In this document: in pieces, positions 30,582-39,698 of the stretch
Layout: each line of letters begins with the position of its first letter
Position numbering within the stretch: position 1 is the first letter of the stretch
NCBI RefSeq assembly: GCF_000336575.1
Contig: NZ_AOPO01000003.1
Coordinates: 186,001-250,000, forward strand
DNA length: 64,000 nt
Direction of reading: 5' to 3'
Source: Vreelandella titanicae BH1
GTDB taxonomy: Bacteria; Pseudomonadota; Gammaproteobacteria; Pseudomonadales; Halomonadaceae
Program-made: the position numbers and the translations under genes
The notes under the pieces: generated by a model
The model's input: the letters and a program-made list of their open reading frames with translations, nothing else
Told to the model about the DNA's origin: nothing
Databases searched by the model: none

Positions 30582-32180
30582 ATGTCTATTAGTTTAACTT
30601 CATCAGCGCTGGCGCATTCCCATGAGGGGGTGGTGACCAGTCCACATACGTTGGCAACAGAGGCGGGTCGTGAGGTACTTCGTCAAGGAGGCAATGCGGT
30701 TGAGGCTGCCATCACCATGGGGGCTTGTCTGTCAGTGACGTATCCGCATTTTACCGGGCTTGGCGGCGATGCCTTCATGATCATTGCGGATGCAAACGGT
30801 GGCGTGCAAACCCTGTCAGGCATTGGTCAGGCGCCAAAAGCCAACCTGAAATTATCTGGCAAGCTCCCTGCGAGAGGGCCAGGTTCCATGTTAACGACGG
30901 CTGCCACGGTCGATACCTGGGGGCAGGCGCATGAGATTTCCCGTCAGAGCTGTGGCGGAAAAATGGGCTGGGCAGCGCTGTTAGAACCAGCGATACAGCT
31001 AGCGAAAGAAGGCTTTCCCGTGACGCCATCGCAGCGCTTTTGGCTTGATTTTCGCAGCGATGACCTGTCGATGATGCCCAGCGTACGAGAGCTCTTTATG
31101 TCAGGCGGGAAGATTCCCCGTGACGGTGAACAGCTGTGCCAGCCACAGCTGGCCGCCTCGCTGCAGTCCATTGCAACCCACGGCTACCGGGACTTCTATG
31201 AAGGGCAGTTGGGGGCGAAAATTGCCGCGGGACTGGCAGCGGCAGGGTCTCCGCTCACCGGCGCTGATCTGGCAGCTACCCGAGCACGAATCGAAAAGCC
31301 GTTGTCTGTTCCTTACCGTGGTGGCGAGCTGCTGGCCCATCGCCCCCCAACCCAGGGTATGACGACACTAGAGATAATGGGTATCTTGGAGCGTTTTGAC
31401 CTCTCCAGGATCGAAGAGGGCAGCGCCGATTATTACCACCTGCTGGTGGAGGCGGTAAAGCGTGCTTTCCTGGATCGTAATAGCTACTTGGCTGATCCCG
31501 ACTTCGCGTCGGTGCCTTGTGAAAAGTTGCTATCGCCTGCCCATCTTGATGCTGAAGCGGCAAAAGTGGAGGCGGGGAAAGCATTGGATTGGCCCTTCGC
31601 TTATCAGCATGGCGATACGGTTTATCTAGCGGCAGCTGATCGTTTCGGTAATGCCGTCTCCATGCTGCAGACGATTTATTACGACTGGGGCAGTGGTGTC
31701 AGTGTCGGTGATACGGGGTTTTTGTGGCATAACCGTGGTGCCGCGTTCAGTCTTGATCCTGCTCATCCGAATGTGATTGCCCCGGGAAAGCGTCCTTTTC
31801 ATACCCTTAACCCGGGTATGTATCGTGTCGATGGAAAGCCTCGTTTACTTTACGGTACTCAAGGAGCAGATGGACAGCCGCAAACCCTCGCTGCCGTGCT
31901 GACGCGCTTGATAGACTATGGCATGGATCCGCTCAGTGCGCTTAAAGCGCCGCGCTTCCTACTGGGGCGAACCTTTTCCGATGGACGTGACACGCTAAAA
32001 CTTGAGCAGGATGCGGGAGCTGCTATTTTCGCTGAATTGACCCGGCGTGGTCATCAAATGAGCCCGCTACCCGCACAAAGTGCCCTGGCTGGCCACCCCG
32101 GCGCGGTCGTTATCGACCCTGCGAAAGGCTTTTACGCCGCTCATGACCCTCGCAGCGATGGCATCGCGTTAGGGCTATAG
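30582..32180 (+). CDS. Gamma-glutamyltransferase-family protein (YwrD-like, cytosolic)
   Basis: A 532-residue N-terminal-nucleophile hydrolase of the gamma-glutamyltransferase family. Typical blocks are SPHTLATEAGREVLRQGGNA, GLGGDAFMII, and the cleavage site HGDTVYL with Thr346 as the expected nucleophile of the small subunit. There is no signal peptide, so it resembles cytosolic YwrD-like members and not periplasmic Ggt. AAGGA eight bases before ATG 30582 favours that start over 30573. Together with the TRAP genes it suggests uptake of a gamma-glutamyl compound and its hydrolysis inside the cell. The exact substrate cannot be told. Confidence 0.9.
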   Translation: MSISLTSSALAHSHEGVVTSPHTLATEAGREVLRQGGNAVEAAITMGACLSVTYPHFTGLGGDAFMIIADANGGVQTLSGIGQAPKANLKLSGKLPARGPGSMLTTAATVDTWGQAHEISRQSCGGKMGWAALLEPAIQLAKEGFPVTPSQRFWLDFRSDDLSMMPSVRELFMSGGKIPRDGEQLCQPQLAASLQSIATHGYRDFYEGQLGAKIAAGLAAAGSPLTGADLAATRARIEKPLSVPYRGGELLAHRPPTQGMTTLEIMGILERFDLSRIEEGSADYYHLLVEAVKRAFLDRNSYLADPDFASVPCEKLLSPAHLDAEAAKVEAGKALDWPFAYQHGDTVYLAAADRFGNAVSMLQTIYYDWGSGVSVGDTGFLWHNRGAAFSLDPAHPNVIAPGKRPFHTLNPGMYRVDGKPRLLYGTQGADGQPQTLAAVLTRLIDYGMDPLSALKAPRFLLGRTFSDGRDTLKLEQDAGAAIFAELTRRGHQMSPLPAQSALAGHPGAVVIDPAKGFYAAHDPRSDGIALGL

Positions 32181-32205
32181 CACCAATAGAAACAAGGATG
32201 TGTAC

Positions 32206-32892
32206 ATGACAAAAAGCGATACGCTCGATGTGAAACAGAGTGCCCGTACCCGGGGAAAAAACCGCCGTAATGCTCATGAAACACGCGAGCGCCTGCTTCA
32301 AGCGGCGACTCAAGAGTTTTCCGAGCGCGGCTACGATGGTGCTCGCATGGAACGTATCGTGCGTGCAGCCGATTGTAATGTGCGCATGGTGTATCACTAC
32401 TTCGATGACAAGGAAGGTCTTTACCTGACTGTTCTCGAACGAGTCTATGAGGAGTTGCGCGCCAAGGAGCAGGCACTCAATTTAAGCTATCTCGAGCCCG
32501 TTGCAGGTATGCGCGCGCTGGTCGAATTCACCTTCGATCATATGGCCGAGCATCCCGAGTTCACCAGCCTGGTGCGCAATGAGAACTTGCTGGGTGGGCG
32601 CATGCTGCGCAAATCGAGCAAAGTCGTCCAGCAAACGACGCCGCTCGTAGGCATGATCCGGGATACCCTAAAGCGAGGGGAAGCAGCAGGGTTATTTCGC
32701 TCGGCTGTAGACCCTACCCAGCTCTACATTTCTATTCTTTCGCTATCAATCATTCACATCAATCAACGCGACACGCTATCCATCATCTTCGAGCAGGATC
32801 TGGCTGACCCGGATTGGTTGATTGAGCGGCGTGCCCATGCGGTCGAGGTAATACTTTCCTATCTATGTGTTGAGTCCCGGGTGATTAAATAA
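32206..32892 (+). CDS. TetR-family regulator of the TRAP/GGT locus
   Basis: A 228-residue TetR protein: helix-turn-helix FSERGYDGARMERIVRAADC with VRMVYHYFDDKEGLYL, then a TetR_C domain. ATG 32206 with AAGGA seven bases upstream is preferred to GTG 32200. It is the last gene of the TRAP operon, 25 bases after the transferase, so it likely controls the operon, perhaps via the inverted repeat at 27598. The basic N-terminal arm (KQSARTRGKNRRNAHETR) is longer than usual. Confidence 0.88.
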   Translation: MTKSDTLDVKQSARTRGKNRRNAHETRERLLQAATQEFSERGYDGARMERIVRAADCNVRMVYHYFDDKEGLYLTVLERVYEELRAKEQALNLSYLEPVAGMRALVEFTFDHMAEHPEFTSLVRNENLLGGRMLRKSSKVVQQTTPLVGMIRDTLKRGEAAGLFRSAVDPTQLYISILSLSIIHINQRDTLSIIFEQDLADPDWLIERRAHAVEVILSYLCVESRVIK

Positions 32893-32929
32893 GCGACAAG
32901 GACTATCTGCAGGGCTCCGAATACCTCAT

Positions 32930-33769
32930 CTACTTGCCCATCTGCTGCATAAATTTACGACAGCAAACCAAGCCAGAACCGCCGCCTTCCTCCGGCGGGC
33001 GACTAGCCGCCCGAACAAAAGCGCTGGGAGATTGACCGAGCACCTTGCGAAACATACTGGAGAAAGCGGCTGGGCTGTCGTAGCCGAGTTCCAGTGCGGT
33101 TCGGGTAACGGAACTGCCAGACAGCAGCCTGGGAATTGCTGCCATCAGGCAGGCCTGTTGGCGCCATCGGCCAAAAGAGAGTCCAGTCTGCTGACGGAAC
33201 AGGCGATTGAAGGTGCGCTGACTGCAATGTAACTGCCGCGCCCACTCCTCAGGAAGAGTGTGAATGCTCGGCTGGCCGAGGAACTCTCTGCACAGGCGGG
33301 CGAGCGGAAGGTCATGGGGCAGGGGGGCAAACAGTGGCAGGGCCTGAGCCTGTTCCAGCTCGTATAGGAGTAGTTGCGCCAGGGCACCGTCGCGGCCGTT
33401 TTCGTCATAGAGCGCGGGGATGTGGGCGGAAGCCAGCAACAGGTGATGCAGGAGAGGCGTCACGACTAGCACCTCGCAGTTGCGCGATGTGCGTGGCGCA
33501 ACGTGGGGCTCGATATACAGGCTTCGGGTGCTCACCCCGTTCATGCGCACTTGGTGGCGCTTGCCCGCAGGTAGCCAGACGCCGCTGAATGGCGGCACCA
33601 TCCAGGTGCCATCATCCGTATTAACTTCCATCACGCCGGTCATGCCATAGAGAAACTGGGCACGGCGATGGGTATGGAAGTCCAGAAGGGTGCCGGGGCG
33701 GTAATCAGTGCCGATGGCCACCATGGGCCGTGCTACATGATCCACATCTGAAAGAGGTGTATTGAGCAT
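32930..33769 (-). CDS. AraC-family regulator with cupin sensor (NimR-like)
   Basis: A 279-residue protein with an N-terminal cupin (LLDFHTHRRAQFLYGMTGVM then PFSGVWLPAGKRHQV) and a C-terminal double helix-turn-helix (SQRTFNRLFRQQTGLSFGRW, then LELGYDSPAAFSSMFRKVLG). This is the layout of NimR/YeaM. ATG 33769 is taken as start; an upstream TTG at 33826 is possible. It is divergent from the TauE-like permease across about 107 bases and probably regulates it. Confidence 0.87.
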   Translation of the reverse strand: MLNTPLSDVDHVARPMVAIGTDYRPGTLLDFHTHRRAQFLYGMTGVMEVNTDDGTWMVPPFSGVWLPAGKRHQVRMNGVSTRSLYIEPHVAPRTSRNCEVLVVTPLLHHLLLASAHIPALYDENGRDGALAQLLLYELEQAQALPLFAPLPHDLPLARLCREFLGQPSIHTLPEEWARQLHCSQRTFNRLFRQQTGLSFGRWRQQACLMAAIPRLLSGSSVTRTALELGYDSPAAFSSMFRKVLGQSPSAFVRAASRPPEEGGGSGLVCCRKFMQQMGK

Positions 33770-33876
33770 TAGCGTTAACCTGGCTGAAACGCGTTGATGG
33801 TTGTCCGGATGACGAATGTCAGCCAATCCTCGCCAGCATATAGTGCCTGCTGTTTCGTTTCATCAGGAGAGTGCCG

Positions 33877-34686
33877 GTGTATAGCGTATTGCTTCTTTGT
33901 GGCGGGTTGGCGGGAGTGACCACCGTATTGTTCGGTTTCGGTGGTGGCTTTGTGGTGGTTCCCTTGCTGTATACCCTGCTGATTTCTGTCCATGGGCCGG
34001 ATAGTGGTATCGGTCAGGCGGCCATGCATATCGCGGTGGCCACCTCGACGGCGTTGATGGTCTTTGCTGCTTCCCTGTCCACATGGCGCCACCACCAACG
34101 GCAGACCGTGCAGTGGCACTTGGTGCGTCCGCTGGTCGGCTATATCGCCGTGGGCGCCGTGCTGGGCGCGACGGCTGCCGTGTCGTTAAGTGGCGAGTGG
34201 GTGCGCTGGGCGTTCATCGGCTATCTGGGCATCACGATTGCGGATGCCGTTCTGCGGCCCGGTTTTCTGCATCAAGCGGAGAGTGATGTGCGTCCTATAG
34301 GGCGTGGGGTAACGGCGATGACGGGGACATTGATTGGTGCGGTGGCCGCCTTGCTGGGCGTTGGCGGCAGTGTGATGACCGTACCGCTCATGCGCCGTAG
34401 AGGCGCAAGTATGACGGCAGCTACTGCCATGGCCAATCCGTTGTCGTTGCCCATGGCGGTGAGTGGCACCGCGACGTATGTGTTGCTGTCGGCAAATCAC
34501 CCAGCGTTGGGGGACTGGTATGCCGGTTATGTGGATCTGCGCGCCTTGCTGGTACTCGCAGTGGGCTCATGGCTCGGAATCCGCCTGGCATCGACCTGGA
34601 TCGGGCGCATCCCTGATCGTCTTCATGCCAGGGTGTACCTGCTATTGCTGACCATGGTGCTGGTGGTGATGGTTTTTGTTCATTGA
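33877..34686 (+). CDS. TauE/SafE-family permease
   Basis: A 269-residue, eight-helix membrane protein with the family repeats GLAGVTTVLFGFGGGFVVVP and GAVAALLGVGGSVMTVPLM, each an inverted half of the TauE/SafE fold. GTG 33877, seven bases from AGGAG, is preferred to GTG 33871. TauE/SafE proteins export sulphite, sulphoacetate or other organic anions, and some are importers. With the adjoining AraC regulator it forms a standard two-gene divergent module. Confidence 0.88.
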   Translation: MYSVLLLCGGLAGVTTVLFGFGGGFVVVPLLYTLLISVHGPDSGIGQAAMHIAVATSTALMVFAASLSTWRHHQRQTVQWHLVRPLVGYIAVGAVLGATAAVSLSGEWVRWAFIGYLGITIADAVLRPGFLHQAESDVRPIGRGVTAMTGTLIGAVAALLGVGGSVMTVPLMRRRGASMTAATAMANPLSLPMAVSGTATYVLLSANHPALGDWYAGYVDLRALLVLAVGSWLGIRLASTWIGRIPDRLHARVYLLLLTMVLVVMVFVH

Positions 34687-34800
34687 GTGTTGCTTGCTTG
34701 GGAGATGCCTGTTTGGGAGATGTGTGGCGCTTGATATTCAGGGCGTCGCGCAGTCGAGAGAGCTTGATTTATTTTGTCAGTAGTTTCTTATGAGATCTTG

Positions 34801-34848
34801 TTGACATGGTTGCCAAAAGCAATTAATTATGTGCTTAAGGCAACTAAT
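34801..34848 (+). promoter_or_regulatory. Promoter/operator of the MarR-GNAT gene
   Basis: TTGACA at 34801 is followed by AT-rich TTAATTAT near the -10 position, flanked by GTTGCC and GGCAAC (about 34809-34844) in inverted orientation. A MarR dimer bound here would block its own promoter. Confidence 0.5.
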
Positions 34849-34861
34849 TGGAGGCCTCTTC

Positions 34862-35785
34862 ATGGCCGTAGAACAACGCTTGCATGAGCGAGCTGGAACG
34901 GTGCGAAGCTTCAACCGTTTCTACACGCGTCAGATCGGTGTGCTGCACGAGCATCTGCTGGAAAGCCCATTCTCGTTAACGGAGGTTCGCATTCTGTATG
35001 AGCTGGCGCATCGGCCGATGCTTACCAGCTCGGATATTTGCCGGGAGCTGGGGCTCAATGCCGGTTACGTGAGCCGGGTGCTGAAAGGCTTCGAGAAGAA
35101 GGGGCTTATCACCAGGATCCCCTTGCCCTCCGATCGCCGGGCGGCGCAACTGCAATTGACTGATCATGGGCGGGAAACTTACCTGCCGTTGAGTGATGCA
35201 TCGCAGCGCGAAGTTGTTGCCATGCTCAAGCGGCTTTCGGAGCCTGAGCAACACCAGTTGATCGAGGCTATGCATCAAATCGAGAGCCTGCTTGGCGATA
35301 CTGATTCGAACTACCTGCTGCGCGACCCGCAGCCAGGCGATATGGGATGGATCGTCCATCGGCAGGCGGTTCTTTATGCCCAGGAGTACGGCTGGAACAG
35401 TGAATATGAAGCACTGACAGCAGACATCGTCGCCAAGTATCTGCGTGATTATGACCCGCAATGGGAACGGTGCTGGGTCGTCGAGAAGCAGGGAGGCGTC
35501 GTTGGCTCTGTGTTCGTCGTTAGGGAGGACGAAGCGACCGCAAAGCTGCGGTTACTCTATGTCGATCCCTGCGCCCGAGGTCTTGGAATAGGTGGCCGTC
35601 TTGTCGATGAATGCCTAAGATTCGCCCGCCAATCTGGCTATAAAAAAATCATCTTGTGGACCAACAGCGTTCTTATTGGTGCGCGAAAAATCTATGAAAG
35701 GGCGGGTTTCGAACTGGTTGAGGAAACGCCCCATCACAGCTTCGGCAAGGATCTTGTCGGTCAGGTGTGGAGCCGTGAGCTGTAG
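34862..35785 (+). CDS. MarR-type regulator fused to a GNAT acetyltransferase
   Basis: A 307-residue two-domain protein. Residues 1-150 are a MarR winged helix (LTSSDICRELGLNAGYVSRV, then LITRIPLPSDRRAAQL). Residues 155-307 are a GNAT domain with the acetyl-CoA loop LYVDPCARGLGIGGRLVDEC (R/QxxGxG/A). GGAGG at 34850-34854 sets ATG 34862. This fusion is a known architecture in many bacteria, though the substrate is usually unknown. The protein may regulate itself and acetylate a small molecule or protein. It has no operon partner. Confidence 0.9.
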   Translation: MAVEQRLHERAGTVRSFNRFYTRQIGVLHEHLLESPFSLTEVRILYELAHRPMLTSSDICRELGLNAGYVSRVLKGFEKKGLITRIPLPSDRRAAQLQLTDHGRETYLPLSDASQREVVAMLKRLSEPEQHQLIEAMHQIESLLGDTDSNYLLRDPQPGDMGWIVHRQAVLYAQEYGWNSEYEALTADIVAKYLRDYDPQWERCWVVEKQGGVVGSVFVVREDEATAKLRLLYVDPCARGLGIGGRLVDECLRFARQSGYKKIILWTNSVLIGARKIYERAGFELVEETPHHSFGKDLVGQVWSREL

Positions 35786-36262
35786 TACCCACGTTGCGAA
35801 GCATCGCTTTGCCTAGGTAAAGGCCGTATGCCGGACAACAGGGGGCGAGCGCAAACCTTTAAATGATATTGCTAATTTGCCACCGTGGCTCGGCAAGTTG
35901 TATGCGTTCAATGACCCAATCCACGAATGCCCGCACGTCAGTATATGTAAAATCTGCACGTAAAGAACGTAAATCATCTTATGCGATACGCCGATTTCCT
36001 GGGCTGGCCTGGAAGGCCCCTGAATAACCAGGATTACCTCCAGAATGGATAGCACCAGTGGGAGCCAGTCGAGAAGATAAATCGTGTAGTAACGGCCTTC
36101 AGTACCATCAAAATCATAGGCAATAACAAACGGGGTGAGTCTTTTGGCTATCTAATTGCCTCTTTAATGTTGGTTTTAGCGCTACGCATGACCGTCAGCC
36201 ATAGCTGCATCAAGCTTTTTCTGCTACTGATTCTATTCTACCAAATTCCAGTTAGTATCTGG
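35786..36262. other. Degenerate intergenic stretch
   Basis: Apart from the LysR tail at 35859 no coding sequence is convincing. The sequence is AT-richer than its neighbours and frames are short. It lies between the MarR-GNAT gene and a repeat (copy 4) and appears to be a deletion scar. Confidence 0.45.
35859..35940 (-). pseudogene. LysR C-terminal remnant
   Basis: The minus strand reads DVRAFVDWVIERIQLAE up to a stop at 35859-35861. KVRxFVDWLxERF is a common last helix of LysR regulators. Only about 27 codons survive. It does not match the LysR genes in this window, so it came from a different one. Confidence 0.6.
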
Positions 36263-36340
36263 CTATATTATGAGCCGAATATAAACCATAATCGGCTCAT
36301 CCTGTGAGCTGAATGGGCGAGGTGGTAGGTCTATGTATTT
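36250..36340 (+). repeat. Operator-like interspersed repeat, copy 4
   Basis: ATGAGCCGAAT, ATCGGCTCAT and GTGAGCTGAAT are at about 36270-36315, and GAGGTGGTAGGTCTATGTAT follows. The core is identical to copy 1 (GAATATAAACCATAATCGGCTCA). It lies at the 3' end of a possible minus-strand frame. Confidence 0.65.
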
Positions 36341-36505
36341 CTGCTCATCTTTCCTCAAAACTAGTGCCGCTTGCTCTGCACTAGCTCGTAATCTGCTAGG
36401 CTTAGTTCCATCTAATACTAAAAAACCATAGGCTTGCACAAAAGCTAGCCAGTCTTTGCACGCCGATTTTTCATGTAAAGCGTGATGCAGTGCCATGGTC
36501 GACAT
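36263..36505 (-). CDS. Possible small hypothetical protein
   Basis: An 80-codon frame opens at ATG 36503-36505 (MSTMALHHALHEKSACKDWL then AFVQAYGFLVLDGTKPSRLR). The middle looks protein-like, but the 3' end runs into the repeat, so the natural end is probably lost. No ribosome-binding site is clear. It is divergent from and slightly upstream of the large regulator at 36536. I treat it as a likely remnant. Confidence 0.3.
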   Translation of the reverse strand: MSTMALHHALHEKSACKDWLAFVQAYGFLVLDGTKPSRLRASAEQAALVLRKDEQKYIDLPPRPFSSQDEPIMVYIRLII

Positions 36506-36535
36506 TTCCCGCGTGTTCGAGAAAGGAAGGCAATC

Positions 36536-39500
36536 ATGATCGCTCCCCAAGATGGGCGTTTGCGGCTGGATCGCCAGCGCTTGAAGCAGCACCGCAAACG
36601 GCTGGGCTTTAGTCAGGAGGCGCTGGCCGAGTACTGCTTCGACCAGCGCCTATGCGTTTCTATTGCTTCGATTAAACGGGCCGAGAGTGGGCGGGCGGTG
36701 CTTTATCGCACCGCTCGCCACTTGGCTGAGATCTACGGCGTCGAGGTTGAGGCGTTGTCAGTGGATGCGGAAGAGGCCGCCGCTGTGCCTGCCGCTGATA
36801 GCGAGGAGATGGAAAGCGCGCGTGTCTTGATTCAATTGCATGCCGTGGTGGCTGACCAGCCAACCCTGGCGACCTGGGTTCAGCATTTCGGCGGCAGCCT
36901 GGCGGAAGAAGGGACGGCCCTGTTTGGACTGCCCCGGGCTTACCGTAGCGATGCCCAGCGGGGCCTGTTGTGCGCCGCGACCCTGGTGGAACAGGGAGTG
37001 GCGAAGGTCGTATATCTCCAGGCTGGCCAATGGCCGTCCGCTACGCCCCCTTCGATAGCGGAGGAGCGGAGCGGTGTCTGGGTTGAGCGCGGGGTGGCGG
37101 TGCAGTTGGCGGAACGCTTTATCTTCGATGATGAAGGCGGGGATTGGCTGCGCTACCGCCATCCCCGAGACGAATCTCAGGAGGCCCGCTTCGAACTGGT
37201 GGGGCGCCGGGTGCAGTTGGGGCAGCTGCAGGCCATTTTAGAGAGTACCTGTGACTATCAGGCTGGCCATCTGATCTATATTCGCGGCGTGGCGGGCATC
37301 GGCAAGACGCGTCTCAGCGCCGAGTTTGCCGAGATGGCGGCGGCGCATGCCGATCATCATCAGGCCGAGGTTTTGGACTTCGGCACGCGTGCCGATGAAG
37401 GCCCGTTGATGCAGCTGACTCGTTCGCTGCTTCAAACGTCCGATGAGACGAAAGGTGAAACGATAGACGAAGCGAGCCTGCTCGCTCGCCTTTCGGCGCT
37501 GCGTTTGCCCGTGGATCATGCCATGCTGCTGCGCCCCTTGCTGGGGCTGGCTCAGCCAGAGGATGCGCAGCGTCTCTATGCGGCCATGACCCCGGAGACC
37601 CGCAGCCAGCGTTTGGTTCTGGCACTGCGCGACACTCTCCTGGCGCGGTCTATTCATCGCCCCCAATTGCTGGTGGTGGAAGACCTTCACTGGGCCGATG
37701 AGGCGCTGCTGGGAACCCTGACTGGGCTACTCCAGGAGACCCTGGAAGCGCCGGTGATCTGGCTGTTTACCTCACGCTTAGAGCAGGACCCACTAGAGAC
37801 CCGTCTAAGGCCACAGTTGCCTGAGTCGCCGCTAACCCTGATCGAACTTCCTCCATTGCGCCCCCAAGAGGCCGAGGCCCTGGTAGCCAGCTTCGGAGCG
37901 GTTCCCACCGAGCATGCCTCCCGCCTTGTCACTCAGGCCCAGGGCAATCCGCTGTTTCTGACTCAACTGTTGCTGTTTCATCCCCACTGCAGCTTGCCAG
38001 CCAGCCTAGCTAATCTGGTACAGACCAAGCTGGATCAGCTCACCGACCTGGATCGTCGGGCCATGTGCGTCGCCGCCGTTATGGGGCAGCGCTTCTCGCT
38101 AGCGTTGCTGCAGGAAGTGGTGGGGCAGGCCGATTATCGACCTGAACTCCCCCAGCGCTACAGTTTGGTACGCCCGCTGGAAGAGGGGAGCTATCGCTTT
38201 GTGCATGACCTGATTCTACAGGGCATCTACGAAGGGATTCCAAAAATACAACGCGACCGCCTGCATCTCCGGCTGGCCGAGCTCTATGGTGAAACGGAAC
38301 TGGGGCTACGTGCGCGCCATCTTCACCGTGCACGTTCCCTGGAAGCACCGAATGCGTTCCTGGAGGCGGTGGCAGCGGAAATGCTGCGTTATCGGCATGA
38401 GGAAGCCATGGCGCTGCTGAGACAATGCCGAGCCATCGATTATGCGCCGAAGGATGAGTACCGGTTAGTGCTGCTGCAAGGCCAGGTGGCGATGGCGACC
38501 GGGCGCATCCAGGCGGCTCGCGAGCACTTCGAGACGGCGCGCACGTTCGCCCGAGAGGAGTGTCAGCGCATTACCGCGGATCTTTGGCTAGCCCGGGTGC
38601 TGAACATGCTCGATGCCCTAGAGGCAGAAGAAGCGATACTCGATGGGCTGTTGCCCCTGGCCGAGATGCTGAAAGACCCTTTGCCCCTAGCTGAAGTGTT
38701 TTATCTAAAAGGTAATCTCTATTTCCCCCGGGGCGATTTTGCCACCAGCCGGGCCTACCACACTCGGGCACTGGAGCAGGCCCGATTGGGTGGCGATGTG
38801 CATACCGAAATCCAGGCCCTGAGTGGGCTGGGCGATGCGCATTATGCCGAGGGGCAGATGCGCAGCACCTACGAGCTTTTCGACCACTGTGTGGCACTCT
38901 GCCGAACCCACGGCCACGCTGACCTAGAAGCCTCTAATTTGTTCATGCTGGGTACGGCTCGTCTTTATGCTAACGAGACCGAGGCGGCGTTGGCCGACTG
39001 TTTCGATGCTGCTGAGCTGGGCAAGCGTGTTGGCAATCGGCGTGCTGAAGTGGTGGCTCGGCTAACGGCGTCCTGGGTTCTGATTTCCCAGGGCAATCCC
39101 GATGCGGCCGACGAGCAGGTTACACAGGCGCTGGCAGTGGCTCGCGGCCTGGGTTCAGGGCGCTTCGAGGCCTTTCTGTTGGAGAGCCGTGCCCGTATCG
39201 AGCTGATCACCGGACGACAGGCTGAGGCGCGAGCCAGTATCGAGCGTGCCTGGCAGTTGGTGGAACAGCACCGTCTGACGGCCTTTATTGGCCCTTGGGT
39301 GCTCGGCACTCGGGCGCTGTTGGAAGAGGATCCCGAGGCTCGCTTGGAGACGCTGCAACAGGGTGAAGCGTTGCTGGATGCTGGCTGCGTGGGGCACAAC
39401 GGCTACCGTTTTTTGGTCACGGCGGCGGAGGTTAGCTTGCTTGACCATCGCCCTTCCGCAGCTCGCCACTATGCCCAGCGCTTGACCCAGCTGATGGCGG

Positions 39501-39682
39501 CGGAGCCCTGTGCCTGGGGCGAGCATCACCGAGCGCTGATTGAGGCTCACGCTGTTTGGTTGGAGAGCTGCGAAGAGAACGGCGAGTCTAGCGCTCTGGA
39601 AGCTTTACGGGATTGCTGGCGCCAGAGCGAAGCGGCTGGTTTGCTGATGACGATGCCTTGTCTGGCTGCCAGCTGTTACTAG
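36536..39682 (+). CDS. Large multidomain regulator: XRE helix-turn-helix, cyclase-like, AAA ATPase, TPR
   Basis: A 1,048-residue protein. Residues 13-75 form an XRE-type helix-turn-helix (LKQHRKRLGFSQEALAEYCF). About 95-215 resembles a class III nucleotide-cyclase fold with the catalytic residues not evident (WVQHFGGSLAEEGTALFGLP, then a small LLCAATLVEQG helix). An AAA-type ATPase follows, with P-loop GVAGIGKTR at 251-259 and Walker B LLVVEDLHWADE near 378-389. The last 450 residues are TPR-like repeats. AAGGAAGG precedes ATG 36536. This resembles a family of one-component signal-transduction ATPases of the STAND type. It is upstream of the FAD oxidoreductase and VapA-like genes and may regulate them. 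No LuxR tail is seen. Confidence 0.82.
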   Translation: MIAPQDGRLRLDRQRLKQHRKRLGFSQEALAEYCFDQRLCVSIASIKRAESGRAVLYRTARHLAEIYGVEVEALSVDAEEAAAVPAADSEEMESARVLIQLHAVVADQPTLATWVQHFGGSLAEEGTALFGLPRAYRSDAQRGLLCAATLVEQGVAKVVYLQAGQWPSATPPSIAEERSGVWVERGVAVQLAERFIFDDEGGDWLRYRHPRDESQEARFELVGRRVQLGQLQAILESTCDYQAGHLIYIRGVAGIGKTRLSAEFAEMAAAHADHHQAEVLDFGTRADEGPLMQLTRSLLQTSDETKGETIDEASLLARLSALRLPVDHAMLLRPLLGLAQPEDAQRLYAAMTPETRSQRLVLALRDTLLARSIHRPQLLVVEDLHWADEALLGTLTGLLQETLEAPVIWLFTSRLEQDPLETRLRPQLPESPLTLIELPPLRPQEAEALVASFGAVPTEHASRLVTQAQGNPLFLTQLLLFHPHCSLPASLANLVQTKLDQLTDLDRRAMCVAAVMGQRFSLALLQEVVGQADYRPELPQRYSLVRPLEEGSYRFVHDLILQGIYEGIPKIQRDRLHLRLAELYGETELGLRARHLHRARSLEAPNAFLEAVAAEMLRYRHEEAMALLRQCRAIDYAPKDEYRLVLLQGQVAMATGRIQAAREHFETARTFAREECQRITADLWLARVLNMLDALEAEEAILDGLLPLAEMLKDPLPLAEVFYLKGNLYFPRGDFATSRAYHTRALEQARLGGDVHTEIQALSGLGDAHYAEGQMRSTYELFDHCVALCRTHGHADLEASNLFMLGTARLYANETEAALADCFDAAELGKRVGNRRAEVVARLTASWVLISQGNPDAADEQVTQALAVARGLGSGRFEAFLLESRARIELITGRQAEARASIERAWQLVEQHRLTAFIGPWVLGTRALLEEDPEARLETLQQGEALLDAGCVGHNGYRFLVTAAEVSLLDHRPSAARHYAQRLTQLMAAEPCAWGEHHRALIEAHAVWLESCEENGESSALEALRDCWRQSEAAGLLMTMPCLAASCY

Positions 39683-39698
39683 TCGTCGCGCGTTATCT

